Shown here in pieces: positions 16,931 to 24,001 of a stretch of DNA of 64,000 nt. How positions within the stretch are numbered: position 1 is the stretch's first letter; each line of letters starts with the position of its first letter. The stretch comes from Symbiobacterium sp040797425 (GTDB lineage Bacteria; Bacillota; Sulfobacillia; Symbiobacteriales; Symbiobacteriaceae): positions 1 to 64,000 of the forward strand of contig NZ_JBFNEH010000010.1 of the NCBI RefSeq assembly GCF_040797425.1, written 5' to 3'. Both the position numbers and the translations under genes were made by a program. Under the pieces are notes generated by a model. That model saw only the letters and a program-made list of their open reading frames with translations. It ran no database searches and was not told where the DNA came from.

Positions 16931-18058
16931 GTGGAGCGGCGGATTCCGCTGAACCACAGGCAGGGCCTCCAGTGCGTGGTGACCGGCTTTCGTGACCTGC
17001 TGGAGCACGGCACCGGCCTGGCCCTCTCGGAGGACTACTGCCACGGCCTGGGCAGCGGCCTCTTCTTCGGCTACATGGAGCGGGAGGACTTCGCCGCCTT
17101 CGGGTCGGCCACGGACAACCTGCTGGAGAACGCGGCCGCCAACCTGAGCGCCAAGTTGGTGATCTGCGAGTCGACCGGGGACGACTGGCCCGAGCTGAAG
17201 GGCCTGATCGACGCCGGCCAGCCCGTGATGGTAGAGACCTCCTTCGACCTGATCGCCCGCTACAGCGCCACCTACGGGATGGCTATCAGCGGCCGGACCC
17301 AGGTGGAGGCGCAGGCCGAAGCCGAGGAGACGCTGGGCCTGCAGCTGGGCCGGCACTACGTGGTGGTGACCGGCTACGACGACGAGCGCGACCTGGTCTT
17401 CTGCGTGGACAACAAGACCAGCCTCGAGATCCCCCGGGACGAGTTCATGCAGATGCGCACGGCCGCCGGCCCGGACCGGCTCTTCTACGCCGACCGGAAC
17501 CGCATCGTGTACTTCCTGTTCCCGCCGGTGATCGACGACCTGCCCTACCGCACCGTGCTGGCGGTGCGCCGGGCGGTGGACTACTGGTACCGCTATCCCG
17601 AGCACCCCCGGGCGCTGGCGGACTGGCACACCCGCCAGCGGCTGGGCGTGGGCGGGCTGTACAACACGGCGGCCGCGGTGCGCCGCTTCCGCGAGCACTT
17701 CCCGACCATCGGCCTGCACCACGACGAGGCCTACCGCCGCAAGTCGCTCTTCTTCTGCACCCAGGTGGTGGCGCGCTCCAGCGGCCCCGACATGCTGCGG
17801 GGCATGTACGCCCGCTTCCTCAGGGAGGCCGCCGGCGTGACCGGGCTCCCCCTGCTGGAGGATGCCGCCCGCGACTACGCCGCACTGGCCCGGGAGTGGC
17901 GCGCCTTCTTCCACTACCTGAACGCGAACCAGAGCCGCCTGGCGGAGACCTGGGGCGACGCGGCCGTGGTGGCGGAGCTGCGCACGTGGGTGAACCGGCT
18001 GGCCGACCGGGAGGAGGCGGCGGTGGAGCGCCTCGCCGGCCTGACCCTGAAATGGTGA
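16931..18058 (+). CDS. BtrH-type acyltransferase candidate 2
   Basis: A 375-residue paralog of the protein at 7153. Cys15 lies in QGLQCVVTGF, followed by LSEDYCHGLGSGLFF, and His142 lies in GRHYVVVTGYDDERD. A helical C-terminal half follows. Both putative catalytic residues are present, so the cluster encodes two potentially active BtrH-like enzymes and one lacking the residues. It may transfer a second acyl group or act on a different amine. The GTG at 16931 is used; a GTG at 16922 overlapping the previous stop is possible. Confidence 0.72.
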   Translation: MERRIPLNHRQGLQCVVTGFRDLLEHGTGLALSEDYCHGLGSGLFFGYMEREDFAAFGSATDNLLENAAANLSAKLVICESTGDDWPELKGLIDAGQPVMVETSFDLIARYSATYGMAISGRTQVEAQAEAEETLGLQLGRHYVVVTGYDDERDLVFCVDNKTSLEIPRDEFMQMRTAAGPDRLFYADRNRIVYFLFPPVIDDLPYRTVLAVRRAVDYWYRYPEHPRALADWHTRQRLGVGGLYNTAAAVRRFREHFPTIGLHHDEAYRRKSLFFCTQVVARSSGPDMLRGMYARFLREAAGVTGLPLLEDAARDYAALAREWRAFFHYLNANQSRLAETWGDAAVVAELRTWVNRLADREEAAVERLAGLTLKW

Positions 18059-18073
18059 CGGGAGGGAGCGACG

Positions 18074-18808
18074 ATGGGCGATCCGTCCGTGATCCGGTTG
18101 CTGTCCATCACCGCCAGCCCGCACGGGAGGAGGAGCAACACCCACCTGGTCCACCAGGGGCTCCTGGCGGCCATCCGGGAGTTCTACCCCCACATCGAGG
18201 AGCGCACGGTGCACCTGGCGGAGAAGCGCATCGAGCTCTGCACGGGCTGCGGCGTCTGCTTCCGGCGCGAGAACTGCCACCTGCACGACGACGTGGCGGA
18301 CATCGTGCGGGAGATCCACGAGGCCCATGGCATCATCTTCGGCAGCCCCGTCTACGTGATGCACATCACGGGCCTGGCCAAGGTCTTCATCGACCGGTTG
18401 GTGGACCTCACCCACCGGCCGACCCTGCAGGGCAAGTACGTGGTGGTGGTGGCGACCTCCGCCGGCATGGGGGCGCCGGAATGCGTGACCTACATGACGC
18501 AGGTCTGGAACTCCATGGGTGCGGCGGTGGTGGGCTCGATCGAGGCGCAGTCGCTGGTGCCGGGCCGGTTCCTCAACCGGGGACTGCTGCAGCGGCGTTT
18601 CCGGGAGGTGGGCGAGGAGCTGGTGCGAGCCATCCTGGAGCGGCGGGAGTACCCGCTCAGCGAGTACGAGCAGAAGCGCCTGGCGCTCTTCCGGGGCATG
18701 CTCAGCCTGCCCGGGCTGGGCGAGGCCGTCTTCACGGAGGACTACCGGTTCTGGAAGCGGCGGGAGCGGGAAGAGGCGGAGGCTGCGCAGGGCTCCGGCC
18801 CGCAGTGA
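18074..18808 (+). CDS. Iron-sulfur-flavoprotein-like NAD(P)H-FMN reductase 1
   Basis: A 244-residue flavodoxin-fold protein with the FMN phosphate segment TASPHGRRSNTH near residue 13 and FGSPVYVMHITG near residue 94. Four cysteines, Cys56, 59, 62 and 68, follow the CX2CX2CX5C spacing of iron-sulfur flavoproteins that bind a 4Fe-4S cluster. It could deliver electrons to a flavoenzyme in the pathway. A close paralog lacking the first Cys is encoded at 19530, separated only by the PPTase gene. Confidence 0.78.
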   Translation: MGDPSVIRLLSITASPHGRRSNTHLVHQGLLAAIREFYPHIEERTVHLAEKRIELCTGCGVCFRRENCHLHDDVADIVREIHEAHGIIFGSPVYVMHITGLAKVFIDRLVDLTHRPTLQGKYVVVVATSAGMGAPECVTYMTQVWNSMGAAVVGSIEAQSLVPGRFLNRGLLQRRFREVGEELVRAILERREYPLSEYEQKRLALFRGMLSLPGLGEAVFTEDYRFWKRREREEAEAAQGSGPQ

Positions 18809-18810
18809 GG

Positions 18811-19548
18811 GTGCAGCCCTGGCAGGCCACGCCGGACGCGGTTCACCTCTGGCGGGTGAACCTGGAGGTGGCCGATGAGGTGCGCTCCGCCCTCCTGCCC
18901 CTGCTGAGCCCGCAGGAGGTCCGGCGGGCCGGGCGGTTTCTGCGCCCGCTCGAGCGGCGGCGGTACGTCGTGGCCCACGCGGCCCTGCGGCAGGTCCTGG
19001 GGCGGTATCTGCAGATGGAGCCGGCCCGGGTGCCCCTGGCCGCAGGGCCCCGGGGCAAGCCCGGGCTGGCAGGCGGGGGAGGTCTCCGGTTCAACCTGGC
19101 CCATGCCGGCGGGCTGGCCCTCATCGCCGTGACCTGTGGGCGCGAGGTGGGGGTCGACGTCGAGGCGGTGCGGCCCGGCCGGGCCCTGGCGGCGCTGGTG
19201 GAGCAATACTTCTCGCCGCTGGAGCAGGCGGAGTGGCTGTCGCTGCCCGCGGAGCGGCGCACGGCGGCGTTCTACGCGGGCTGGACCCAGAAGGAGGCGT
19301 ACCTGAAGGCGACGGGGGAGGGCCTGTGGGGGCGGACACGCACCTTCTCCGTGCGCCTGGCGGGGGCGCCGGGGCTCGTGGCCTCTGACTGGGGAAGTGC
19401 GGAGGTCCGGCGCTGGCGCTTCCTGCAGTTCCGGCCGGCACCGGGGTACATCGCCGCCGTGGCGGCGGAGGACGGCGACTGGCAGGCGTCCTGGTGGCAG
19501 TGGAACGTAGAGGGGGAGCAGGCGAGCAGATGGGCGATCAGCGAGTGA
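18811..19548 (+). CDS. Sfp-type 4'-phosphopantetheinyl transferase
   Basis: A 245-residue two-lobed enzyme with the CoA/Mg motif VGVDVEAV and the catalytic WTQKEAYLKATGEGL, plus RFNLAHAGG and the N-terminal WRVNLE start typical of Sfp/Gsp proteins. It converts apo-ACP to holo-ACP with CoA as donor. Its place inside the operon indicates that the cluster ACP needs its own activating enzyme. The GTG at 18811 follows the previous stop by two bases. The 3' end overlaps the next gene by 19 bases. Confidence 0.87.
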   Translation: MQPWQATPDAVHLWRVNLEVADEVRSALLPLLSPQEVRRAGRFLRPLERRRYVVAHAALRQVLGRYLQMEPARVPLAAGPRGKPGLAGGGGLRFNLAHAGGLALIAVTCGREVGVDVEAVRPGRALAALVEQYFSPLEQAEWLSLPAERRTAAFYAGWTQKEAYLKATGEGLWGRTRTFSVRLAGAPGLVASDWGSAEVRRWRFLQFRPAPGYIAAVAAEDGDWQASWWQWNVEGEQASRWAISE

Positions 19549-20261
19549 TCCGGATCCTCGCCATGGTCGCGAGCCACACCGGCAAGTTCAGCAACACCTA
19601 CCGGCTGGCGCAGGCCGTGCTGCAGGGCGCCCGGGCCGCCCACCCGGCTATCGAGGAAGAGTTCGTCTTCCTCTCCGACCACGACGTCCGGCCCTCCACC
19701 GGGTGCATCACCTGCCTGCGCAAGGGGTACTGCCCCCAGCAGGACGACGTGCCCCGCCTACAGGAGCGAATCCTGGCGGCAGACGGGATCATCTTCGGCA
19801 GTCCCGTCTACATGCTGCACGTGAGCGCCCAGGCCAAGGCGTTCCTCGACCGCTGCCTGGGCTGGGCCCACCGCCCGCCGCTGCAGGGGAAGTACGTCGT
19901 GACCATCGCCTCTTCGCTGGGGCTGGGTGGCGACCTGGTGAACGGGTACCTGGCGCAGGTCTGGACCTCCTTCGGCGCCCAGGTCGTGGGCTCGGTGGAG
20001 GGGCAGGCCATCATCAAGGGGATGTGGCTGAACCGGGAACAGGTGCTGGAGGAGACGGCGCGGGCAGGACGCGACCTGGTGCGGGCGATCCTGGAGCGGC
20101 CCGTCCTGCCCGTGCCCGATTTCGAGCGGGAGCGGTTCGAGCGCTTCCGCCAGCTCATCCACATGCCCGTGGTGGGCGCCAAGCTCTTCCGGGCGGATCA
20201 GGAGTTCTGGCGCCAGCGGGAGGGGAGGGAGCCGAGTCATGGCGCTGGCCAGGCCGACTGA
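19530..20261 (+). CDS. Iron-sulfur-flavoprotein-like NAD(P)H-FMN reductase 2
   Basis: A 243-residue paralog of the protein at 18074 with the same flavodoxin segments (VASHTGKFSNTY, FGSPVYMLHVSA). Its cysteine motif reads STGCITCLRKGYC: Cys59, 62 and 68 are kept but the first ligand is Ser56. It may therefore bind a cluster differently or only FMN. The two paralogs may form a heterodimer. The ATG at 19530 has an upstream AGAGGGGGAG. Confidence 0.76.
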   Translation: MGDQRVIRILAMVASHTGKFSNTYRLAQAVLQGARAAHPAIEEEFVFLSDHDVRPSTGCITCLRKGYCPQQDDVPRLQERILAADGIIFGSPVYMLHVSAQAKAFLDRCLGWAHRPPLQGKYVVTIASSLGLGGDLVNGYLAQVWTSFGAQVVGSVEGQAIIKGMWLNREQVLEETARAGRDLVRAILERPVLPVPDFERERFERFRQLIHMPVVGAKLFRADQEFWRQREGREPSHGAGQAD

Positions 20262-20715
20262 GCGGGTCGCACCGGCCCCCCGCATCAACGAGACCGTCAT
20301 CCCTGTGCGCTTCCACGAGGTCGACCAGATGCGGGTGGTGCACCACAGCTACTACCTGGTTTACATGGAGGTGGCCCGCTTCGCCTTCGCGGCGCGGGCT
20401 CTGGGCGTCACGCAGGCCGACCTCGACGCCTGGGGGGTTCAGGTGCCGGTGCGGCGTTGCGAGTGCGAGTACCTGCACCCGGCCCGCTTCGGCGACTCGG
20501 TGCGGGTGGCCATCTACGTGCGGCCGCGCCCCGAGGCCGCCCTTCACCTCTCGTACCGGCTCTACCGTGAGGCCGACGGCCGGCTGCTGGCCACGGGGAG
20601 GACGGTGAACGTCTTCCTCAACCGCGAGGGCCGACTGCTCCTCAACACGCCGCCGCCGCTCAGGGAGCGCCTCGAGCGGGCCCTGCGGGAGCATCCCGAG
20701 ATTGTGGAGGGATGA
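20239..20715 (+). CDS. YbgC/4HBT-type acyl thioesterase
   Basis: A 158-residue hotdog thioesterase with VRFHEVDQMRVVHHSYYLVYME near residue 23, in which the Asp is the catalytic residue of the 4-hydroxybenzoyl-CoA/YbgC family, and the later RCECEYLHPARFGD. It would hydrolyse acyl-ACP or acyl-CoA thioesters, either releasing the product or removing misprimed chains. It overlaps the previous gene by 23 bases and is followed by the monooxygenase after three bases. Confidence 0.82.
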   Translation: MALARPTERVAPAPRINETVIPVRFHEVDQMRVVHHSYYLVYMEVARFAFAARALGVTQADLDAWGVQVPVRRCECEYLHPARFGDSVRVAIYVRPRPEAALHLSYRLYREADGRLLATGRTVNVFLNREGRLLLNTPPPLRERLERALREHPEIVEG

Positions 20716-20718
20716 GGT

Positions 20719-21762
20719 ATGCGGTTCAGTCTCAGTTTCTTCTCGAGCCTCGACGATGCGGAATCCGCCGACCGGTACGGTCTCGTGCTCGAGGCGGCCC
20801 GGTTCGCAGATGAGAACGGCTTCACGGCGGTCTGGGTTCCGGAACGCCACTTCCAGCCCTTCGGCGGCCTGTTTCCCAACCCGTCGGTCATCGGCGCCGC
20901 CCTCGCCATGGTGACGCGGCGCGTCGGCATCCGGGCGGGCAGCGTGGTGCTGCCGAACCAGAACCCGCTCCGGGTGGCCGAGGAGTGGGCGGCGGTCGAC
21001 TGTCTCTCCGGCGGGCGGGTCGGCATCGCCTTCGCGGCCGGGTGGCACCCCAACGACTTCGTCATCTCGCCCGACAACTTTGAGAAGCGGCGGGAACTGA
21101 TGTACGAGCGGATTCCGACCTTCACCCGCCTCTGGCGGGGAAAGCCGGTCGCCTGTCGCAACGGCGCAGGCGAGGAAGTCTCCGTGCTGACCTACCCCCG
21201 GCCGGTGCAGCGGGACGTGCCCCTCTGGCTCACGGCGGCGCGCGACGTGGAGATCTTCCGCCGGGCCGGGGCGATGGGGATGAACGTCCTGACGTACCTG
21301 GTGGGCCACACCCCCGCCGAGCTGGCCGAGAAGATCGCCGAGTACCGGAAGGCGCGGGCGGAAAGCGGCCACGACCCGGACGGAGGGCAGGTGACCGTGA
21401 CCATCCACGCCTTCCTGGGCGAAGACCTGGAGGAGGTGCGGCAGCGGGTGCGGGAGCCGTTCATCCGCTACCTGCGCTCGTTCATGAACCTGATGGACGC
21501 CTATGTGCGCGGCGCCCGCAAGGACCTCGACCCCAGCGCCATCTCGCCGCGCTGGATCGACTACATGCTGGAAAACGCCTTCGAGCGTCACTTCCGCACC
21601 TCGACGCTGCTGGGCACGGTGGAGAGCTGCAGCGAGCGAGTGGCCGCCCTGGCGAAGATCGGCGTCACCGAGCTGGCCTGTCTCGTGGACTTCGGCGTGG
21701 AGCGGGAACTGGTGCTCGAGCGCCTGCCGCACCTGGCGCGGCTGGCGGAGCAGCACGCCTGA
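20719..21762 (+). CDS. LLM-class flavin-dependent monooxygenase (MupA/Atu3640-like)
   Basis: A 347-residue bacterial-luciferase-like protein with N-terminal FSLSFFSSLDD, WVPERHFQPFGGLFPNPSV, AEEWAAVDCLSGGRVGIAFAAGW and a C-terminal LLGTVESCSERV. The WVPERHF segment is typical of the subgroup found in natural-product clusters, where such proteins oxidise carrier-bound substrates with reduced FMN. The two FMN reductase-like genes upstream could supply that flavin. No fusion or truncation is seen. Confidence 0.8.
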   Translation: MRFSLSFFSSLDDAESADRYGLVLEAARFADENGFTAVWVPERHFQPFGGLFPNPSVIGAALAMVTRRVGIRAGSVVLPNQNPLRVAEEWAAVDCLSGGRVGIAFAAGWHPNDFVISPDNFEKRRELMYERIPTFTRLWRGKPVACRNGAGEEVSVLTYPRPVQRDVPLWLTAARDVEIFRRAGAMGMNVLTYLVGHTPAELAEKIAEYRKARAESGHDPDGGQVTVTIHAFLGEDLEEVRQRVREPFIRYLRSFMNLMDAYVRGARKDLDPSAISPRWIDYMLENAFERHFRTSTLLGTVESCSERVAALAKIGVTELACLVDFGVERELVLERLPHLARLAEQHA

Positions 21763-21781
21763 GGCGAGGGAGGAGGACGGC

Positions 21782-23128
21782 ATGAGCAGACTGGAGGAGG
21801 CCCTGGCGCGCCTGGGGCTGCAGAAGGGCGCGCTGGCGGGGCAGGTGGCGGTGGTGACCGGGGCGGGCCGCGGCATCGGCCGCGAGGTGGCCCGGGCGCT
21901 TGCCCTCCTGGGGGCAAAAGTGGCGATCGCCGCCCGGTCGGAGAACGGGCAGGAGACCGAGGCGCTCATCCGCCGGGCCGGGGGAGAGGCGCTCTTCGTC
22001 CGGACAGACGTGGGGGCGGAGGCGGACATCGAGCGGCTGGGCCGGACCGTGGAGGCCGAACTGGGGCCCGTGGACATCCTGGTCAACAACGCGATCGTCG
22101 CCCCCGTGCGGTCCTTGCTTGAGATGTCCGCCGCGGAGTTCGAGCAGGTGCTGCGGGTGAACCTGATCGGGGCGTTCCTGACCTGCCGCCGCTTCCTGCC
22201 CTCGATGCAGCAGCGGCGCCGGGGCACGATCGTGAACATGATCTCCACCGAGGCGTTCCCGCACCTCTCCGCCTACATCGCCTCCAAGAAGGGGCTGGAA
22301 GCCATGACCCACTCCCTGGCCGCGGAGGTGGGCCGGCACGGGGTGAGCGTGGTCGCCTTCGCTCCGGGGTTCGTCGACACCCCCGGGCTGAACGCGATTG
22401 CACGGGAACTGGCCCCCCGCATCGGCACCCGGCCGGAGCGGTTCGTCGGCCTCTCATTCCACCGGGCGTACGTGGGCAGCATGCCGGCGGAGGACTCGGG
22501 GGCCGCCACGGCGTACCTCGTCGCCGTGCTGGCCCGGGACGTGCACGGGCAGACGGTGGACGCCTACCAGGTGCTGGAGCAGGCCGGCTTCTTCGGGGAG
22601 AACTCTGCGGCGGGCGCACCCGGACCGGCGGAGGTGGCCGCGACATCCGTGGGGAGCGTCGCACAGGAGGCGGCGCCCGCGGACACGGTCCCCGCGGGGG
22701 CGGCGGCCGCAGAGCGAGCCGGTAACTCCCAGGTCGACCCCGAGCGCATCGCCGCCCTGGCCGGCGACCTGGCCGCGGCTCTGGCCGAGACCGACGCCGA
22801 GTTTCGCCGGCTGCCCATGGTGTTCCGCCCGCTGGCCATGAGCGGGTTCAAGAGCAAGTCCGGCCGCAGCCTGCAGGACTGGACCCGGGCGGTGAGCCAG
22901 CTGTGCGGCCTGGTCCCGGCGCTGCGGGGCGGGAAGGCGGCCCTTCCCCCCGACCTCCGCCACCTGGGCGTCGAGCTGGACCGGCTGGCCCGGTACTTCC
23001 GGGAGGTGCCGGACGAGATGGCGGCCTTTACGAAGGACCCTGGGGCCCTGGCCGAGGCCCGGCGCCGTTCGGAGGCGCGGGTGCGCACGATCGCAGAGCT
23101 GCAGGCGGAACTGACGCGTCTGGGGTGA
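21782..23128 (+). CDS. SDR oxidoreductase with an unusual C-terminal extension
   Basis: A 448-residue protein. Residues about 18-270 form a short-chain dehydrogenase with TGAGRGIG, a deviant NNAI in place of NNAG, MIS for the catalytic Ser and YIASKK. An Ala/Pro/Gly-rich linker (about 280-325) leads to a helical domain of about 125 residues with charged heptad-like stretches (LGVELDRLARYFREVPDEM) that I do not recognise. It is the last large gene of the operon. The extension may dock to a carrier or partner protein. Confidence 0.75.
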   Translation: MSRLEEALARLGLQKGALAGQVAVVTGAGRGIGREVARALALLGAKVAIAARSENGQETEALIRRAGGEALFVRTDVGAEADIERLGRTVEAELGPVDILVNNAIVAPVRSLLEMSAAEFEQVLRVNLIGAFLTCRRFLPSMQQRRRGTIVNMISTEAFPHLSAYIASKKGLEAMTHSLAAEVGRHGVSVVAFAPGFVDTPGLNAIARELAPRIGTRPERFVGLSFHRAYVGSMPAEDSGAATAYLVAVLARDVHGQTVDAYQVLEQAGFFGENSAAGAPGPAEVAATSVGSVAQEAAPADTVPAGAAAAERAGNSQVDPERIAALAGDLAAALAETDAEFRRLPMVFRPLAMSGFKSKSGRSLQDWTRAVSQLCGLVPALRGGKAALPPDLRHLGVELDRLARYFREVPDEMAAFTKDPGALAEARRRSEARVRTIAELQAELTRLG

Positions 23129-23211
23129 TGGGCACCGTGTCCGTGAGGCTGTGGCCCGTGTACCCACGGCTCAAGGTGGTGGTTGTGCGCAAGCGCCCGG
23201 AGGGTTCATGA
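23128..23211 (+). CDS. Possible 27-residue coupled small ORF
   Basis: An ATG overlaps the stop of the SDR gene (TGATG) and opens 27 codons starting MGTVSVRLWP and containing VVVVRKRP. The coupling and the basic hydrophobic peptide are suggestive, but there is no independent evidence that it is a gene. Confidence 0.2.
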   Translation: MGTVSVRLWPVYPRLKVVVVRKRPEGS

Positions 23212-23308
23212 CGGGTACGCAGCGCCCCCGTTCTCCCCGGTGGTAGAGCCGCAGTCTCGCCATGCGCTTGGTCAAACGTTCTCTAAAAAGAATCTGTATG
23301 TTCTCCCT

Positions 23309-23338
23309 TGCCGCCTGCCAGAAGAGTCTGTTATGCTA
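23309..23338 (+). promoter_or_regulatory. Promoter for the small membrane protein
   Basis: TTGCCG (23309-23314) and TATGCT (23333-23338) are 18 bases apart in an AT-richer stretch about 40 bases before the start codon. Confidence 0.45.
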
Positions 23339-23375
23339 AACATAACCGATCGTTCTAACCAAAGGGGATGTCGGC

Positions 23376-23723
23376 ATGGACCGGCGGCTCTGGTGGCGGT
23401 TGCGGCTGTATCGGTGGGGGCAGGCGCACGATCGGTGGCTCCGGCTCGCGATGACGGCGGGTTTCGTGGGGCTGGCGATTACCCTGGCGCTGCGCAGCCT
23501 GGCTCCGGCGCTTTGGCCCGGGTGGCAGCTGCTGGCCATGGGCGGCTCGCTGGTGTGTGCGGGCGCAGGCCATGCGCTGCTGGGCGAGCAGGTATCGGTG
23601 GGCGCCTACGTGCGGGGCGAGAGCGAGGAGATGCCGGCCGCGACCCGGATGGCCACCGGGCTGCTGGCGTCGCTGGGCGGGGCGCTCATCGCCTTGACGG
23701 GACTTGCGCAGGTGATGGGATGA
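23376..23723 (+). CDS. Small membrane protein of unknown function
   Basis: A 115-residue basic protein with a positively charged N-terminus (DRRLWWRLRLYRW) and about three membrane segments: AMTAGFVGLAITLAL, LLAMGGSLVCAGAGHALL and GLLASLGGALIALTGLA. No catalytic motif is visible. It stands alone between a promoter and two terminator-like hairpins. I do not recognise the family. Confidence 0.6.
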   Translation: MDRRLWWRLRLYRWGQAHDRWLRLAMTAGFVGLAITLALRSLAPALWPGWQLLAMGGSLVCAGAGHALLGEQVSVGAYVRGESEEMPAATRMATGLLASLGGALIALTGLAQVMG

Positions 23724-23728
23724 GAAGC

Positions 23729-23755
23729 AGCCGGAGACTTGGCAGGTCTCCGGCT
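23729..23755 (+). terminator. Hairpin after the small membrane protein
   Basis: A perfect 10-bp stem AGCCGGAGAC/GTCTCCGGCT with a 7-base loop, six bases after the stop codon. The tail is CTGTTCATG, a weak T-tract. Confidence 0.6.
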
Positions 23756-23811
23756 CTGTTCATGCCAGGCATCTCTCTCATAGTGGTCTGCGCCGACGAT
23801 GAGCGACAAAC

Positions 23812-23846
23812 GGCCGGAGACCTGAAGCGGGTCTCCGGCCATTTTC
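23812..23846 (+). terminator. Second, related terminator hairpin
   Basis: A perfect 11-bp stem GGCCGGAGACC/GGTCTCCGGCC with a 7-base loop, followed by ATTTTC. The stem core GCCGGAGAC is identical to that of the hairpin 80 bases upstream, which suggests duplication. Confidence 0.7.
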
Positions 23847-23910
23847 ATGCCGCTGTAACCGTAGTTGCCCCGCAATAGCAAAAATGACTATCAGACAAAG
23901 TGACTACTAT

Positions 23911-23928
23911 CGTCGACACGATTCGACG
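23911..23928. promoter_or_regulatory. Inverted repeat upstream of the chemoreceptor
   Basis: CGTCGA and TCGACG form 6-bp arms around 6 bases, directly before the AT-rich TATAAG (23932) and TATGAT (23938), either of which could be a -10 box. No convincing -35 or sigma-D pattern was found. It may be an operator. Confidence 0.35.
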
Positions 23929-24001
23929 TGCTATAAGTATGATAGCTAGCACTACCTAAACTATCCAACGAAAGGTCTTTAGTGACCAGGAGGCGACGCC
24001 G

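Noticed and set aside
23881..24001. Sigma-D (motility) promoter before the chemoreceptor
   Set aside because: No TAAA-N15-GCCGATA-like pair could be found; only -10-like hexamers and an inverted repeat are visible.
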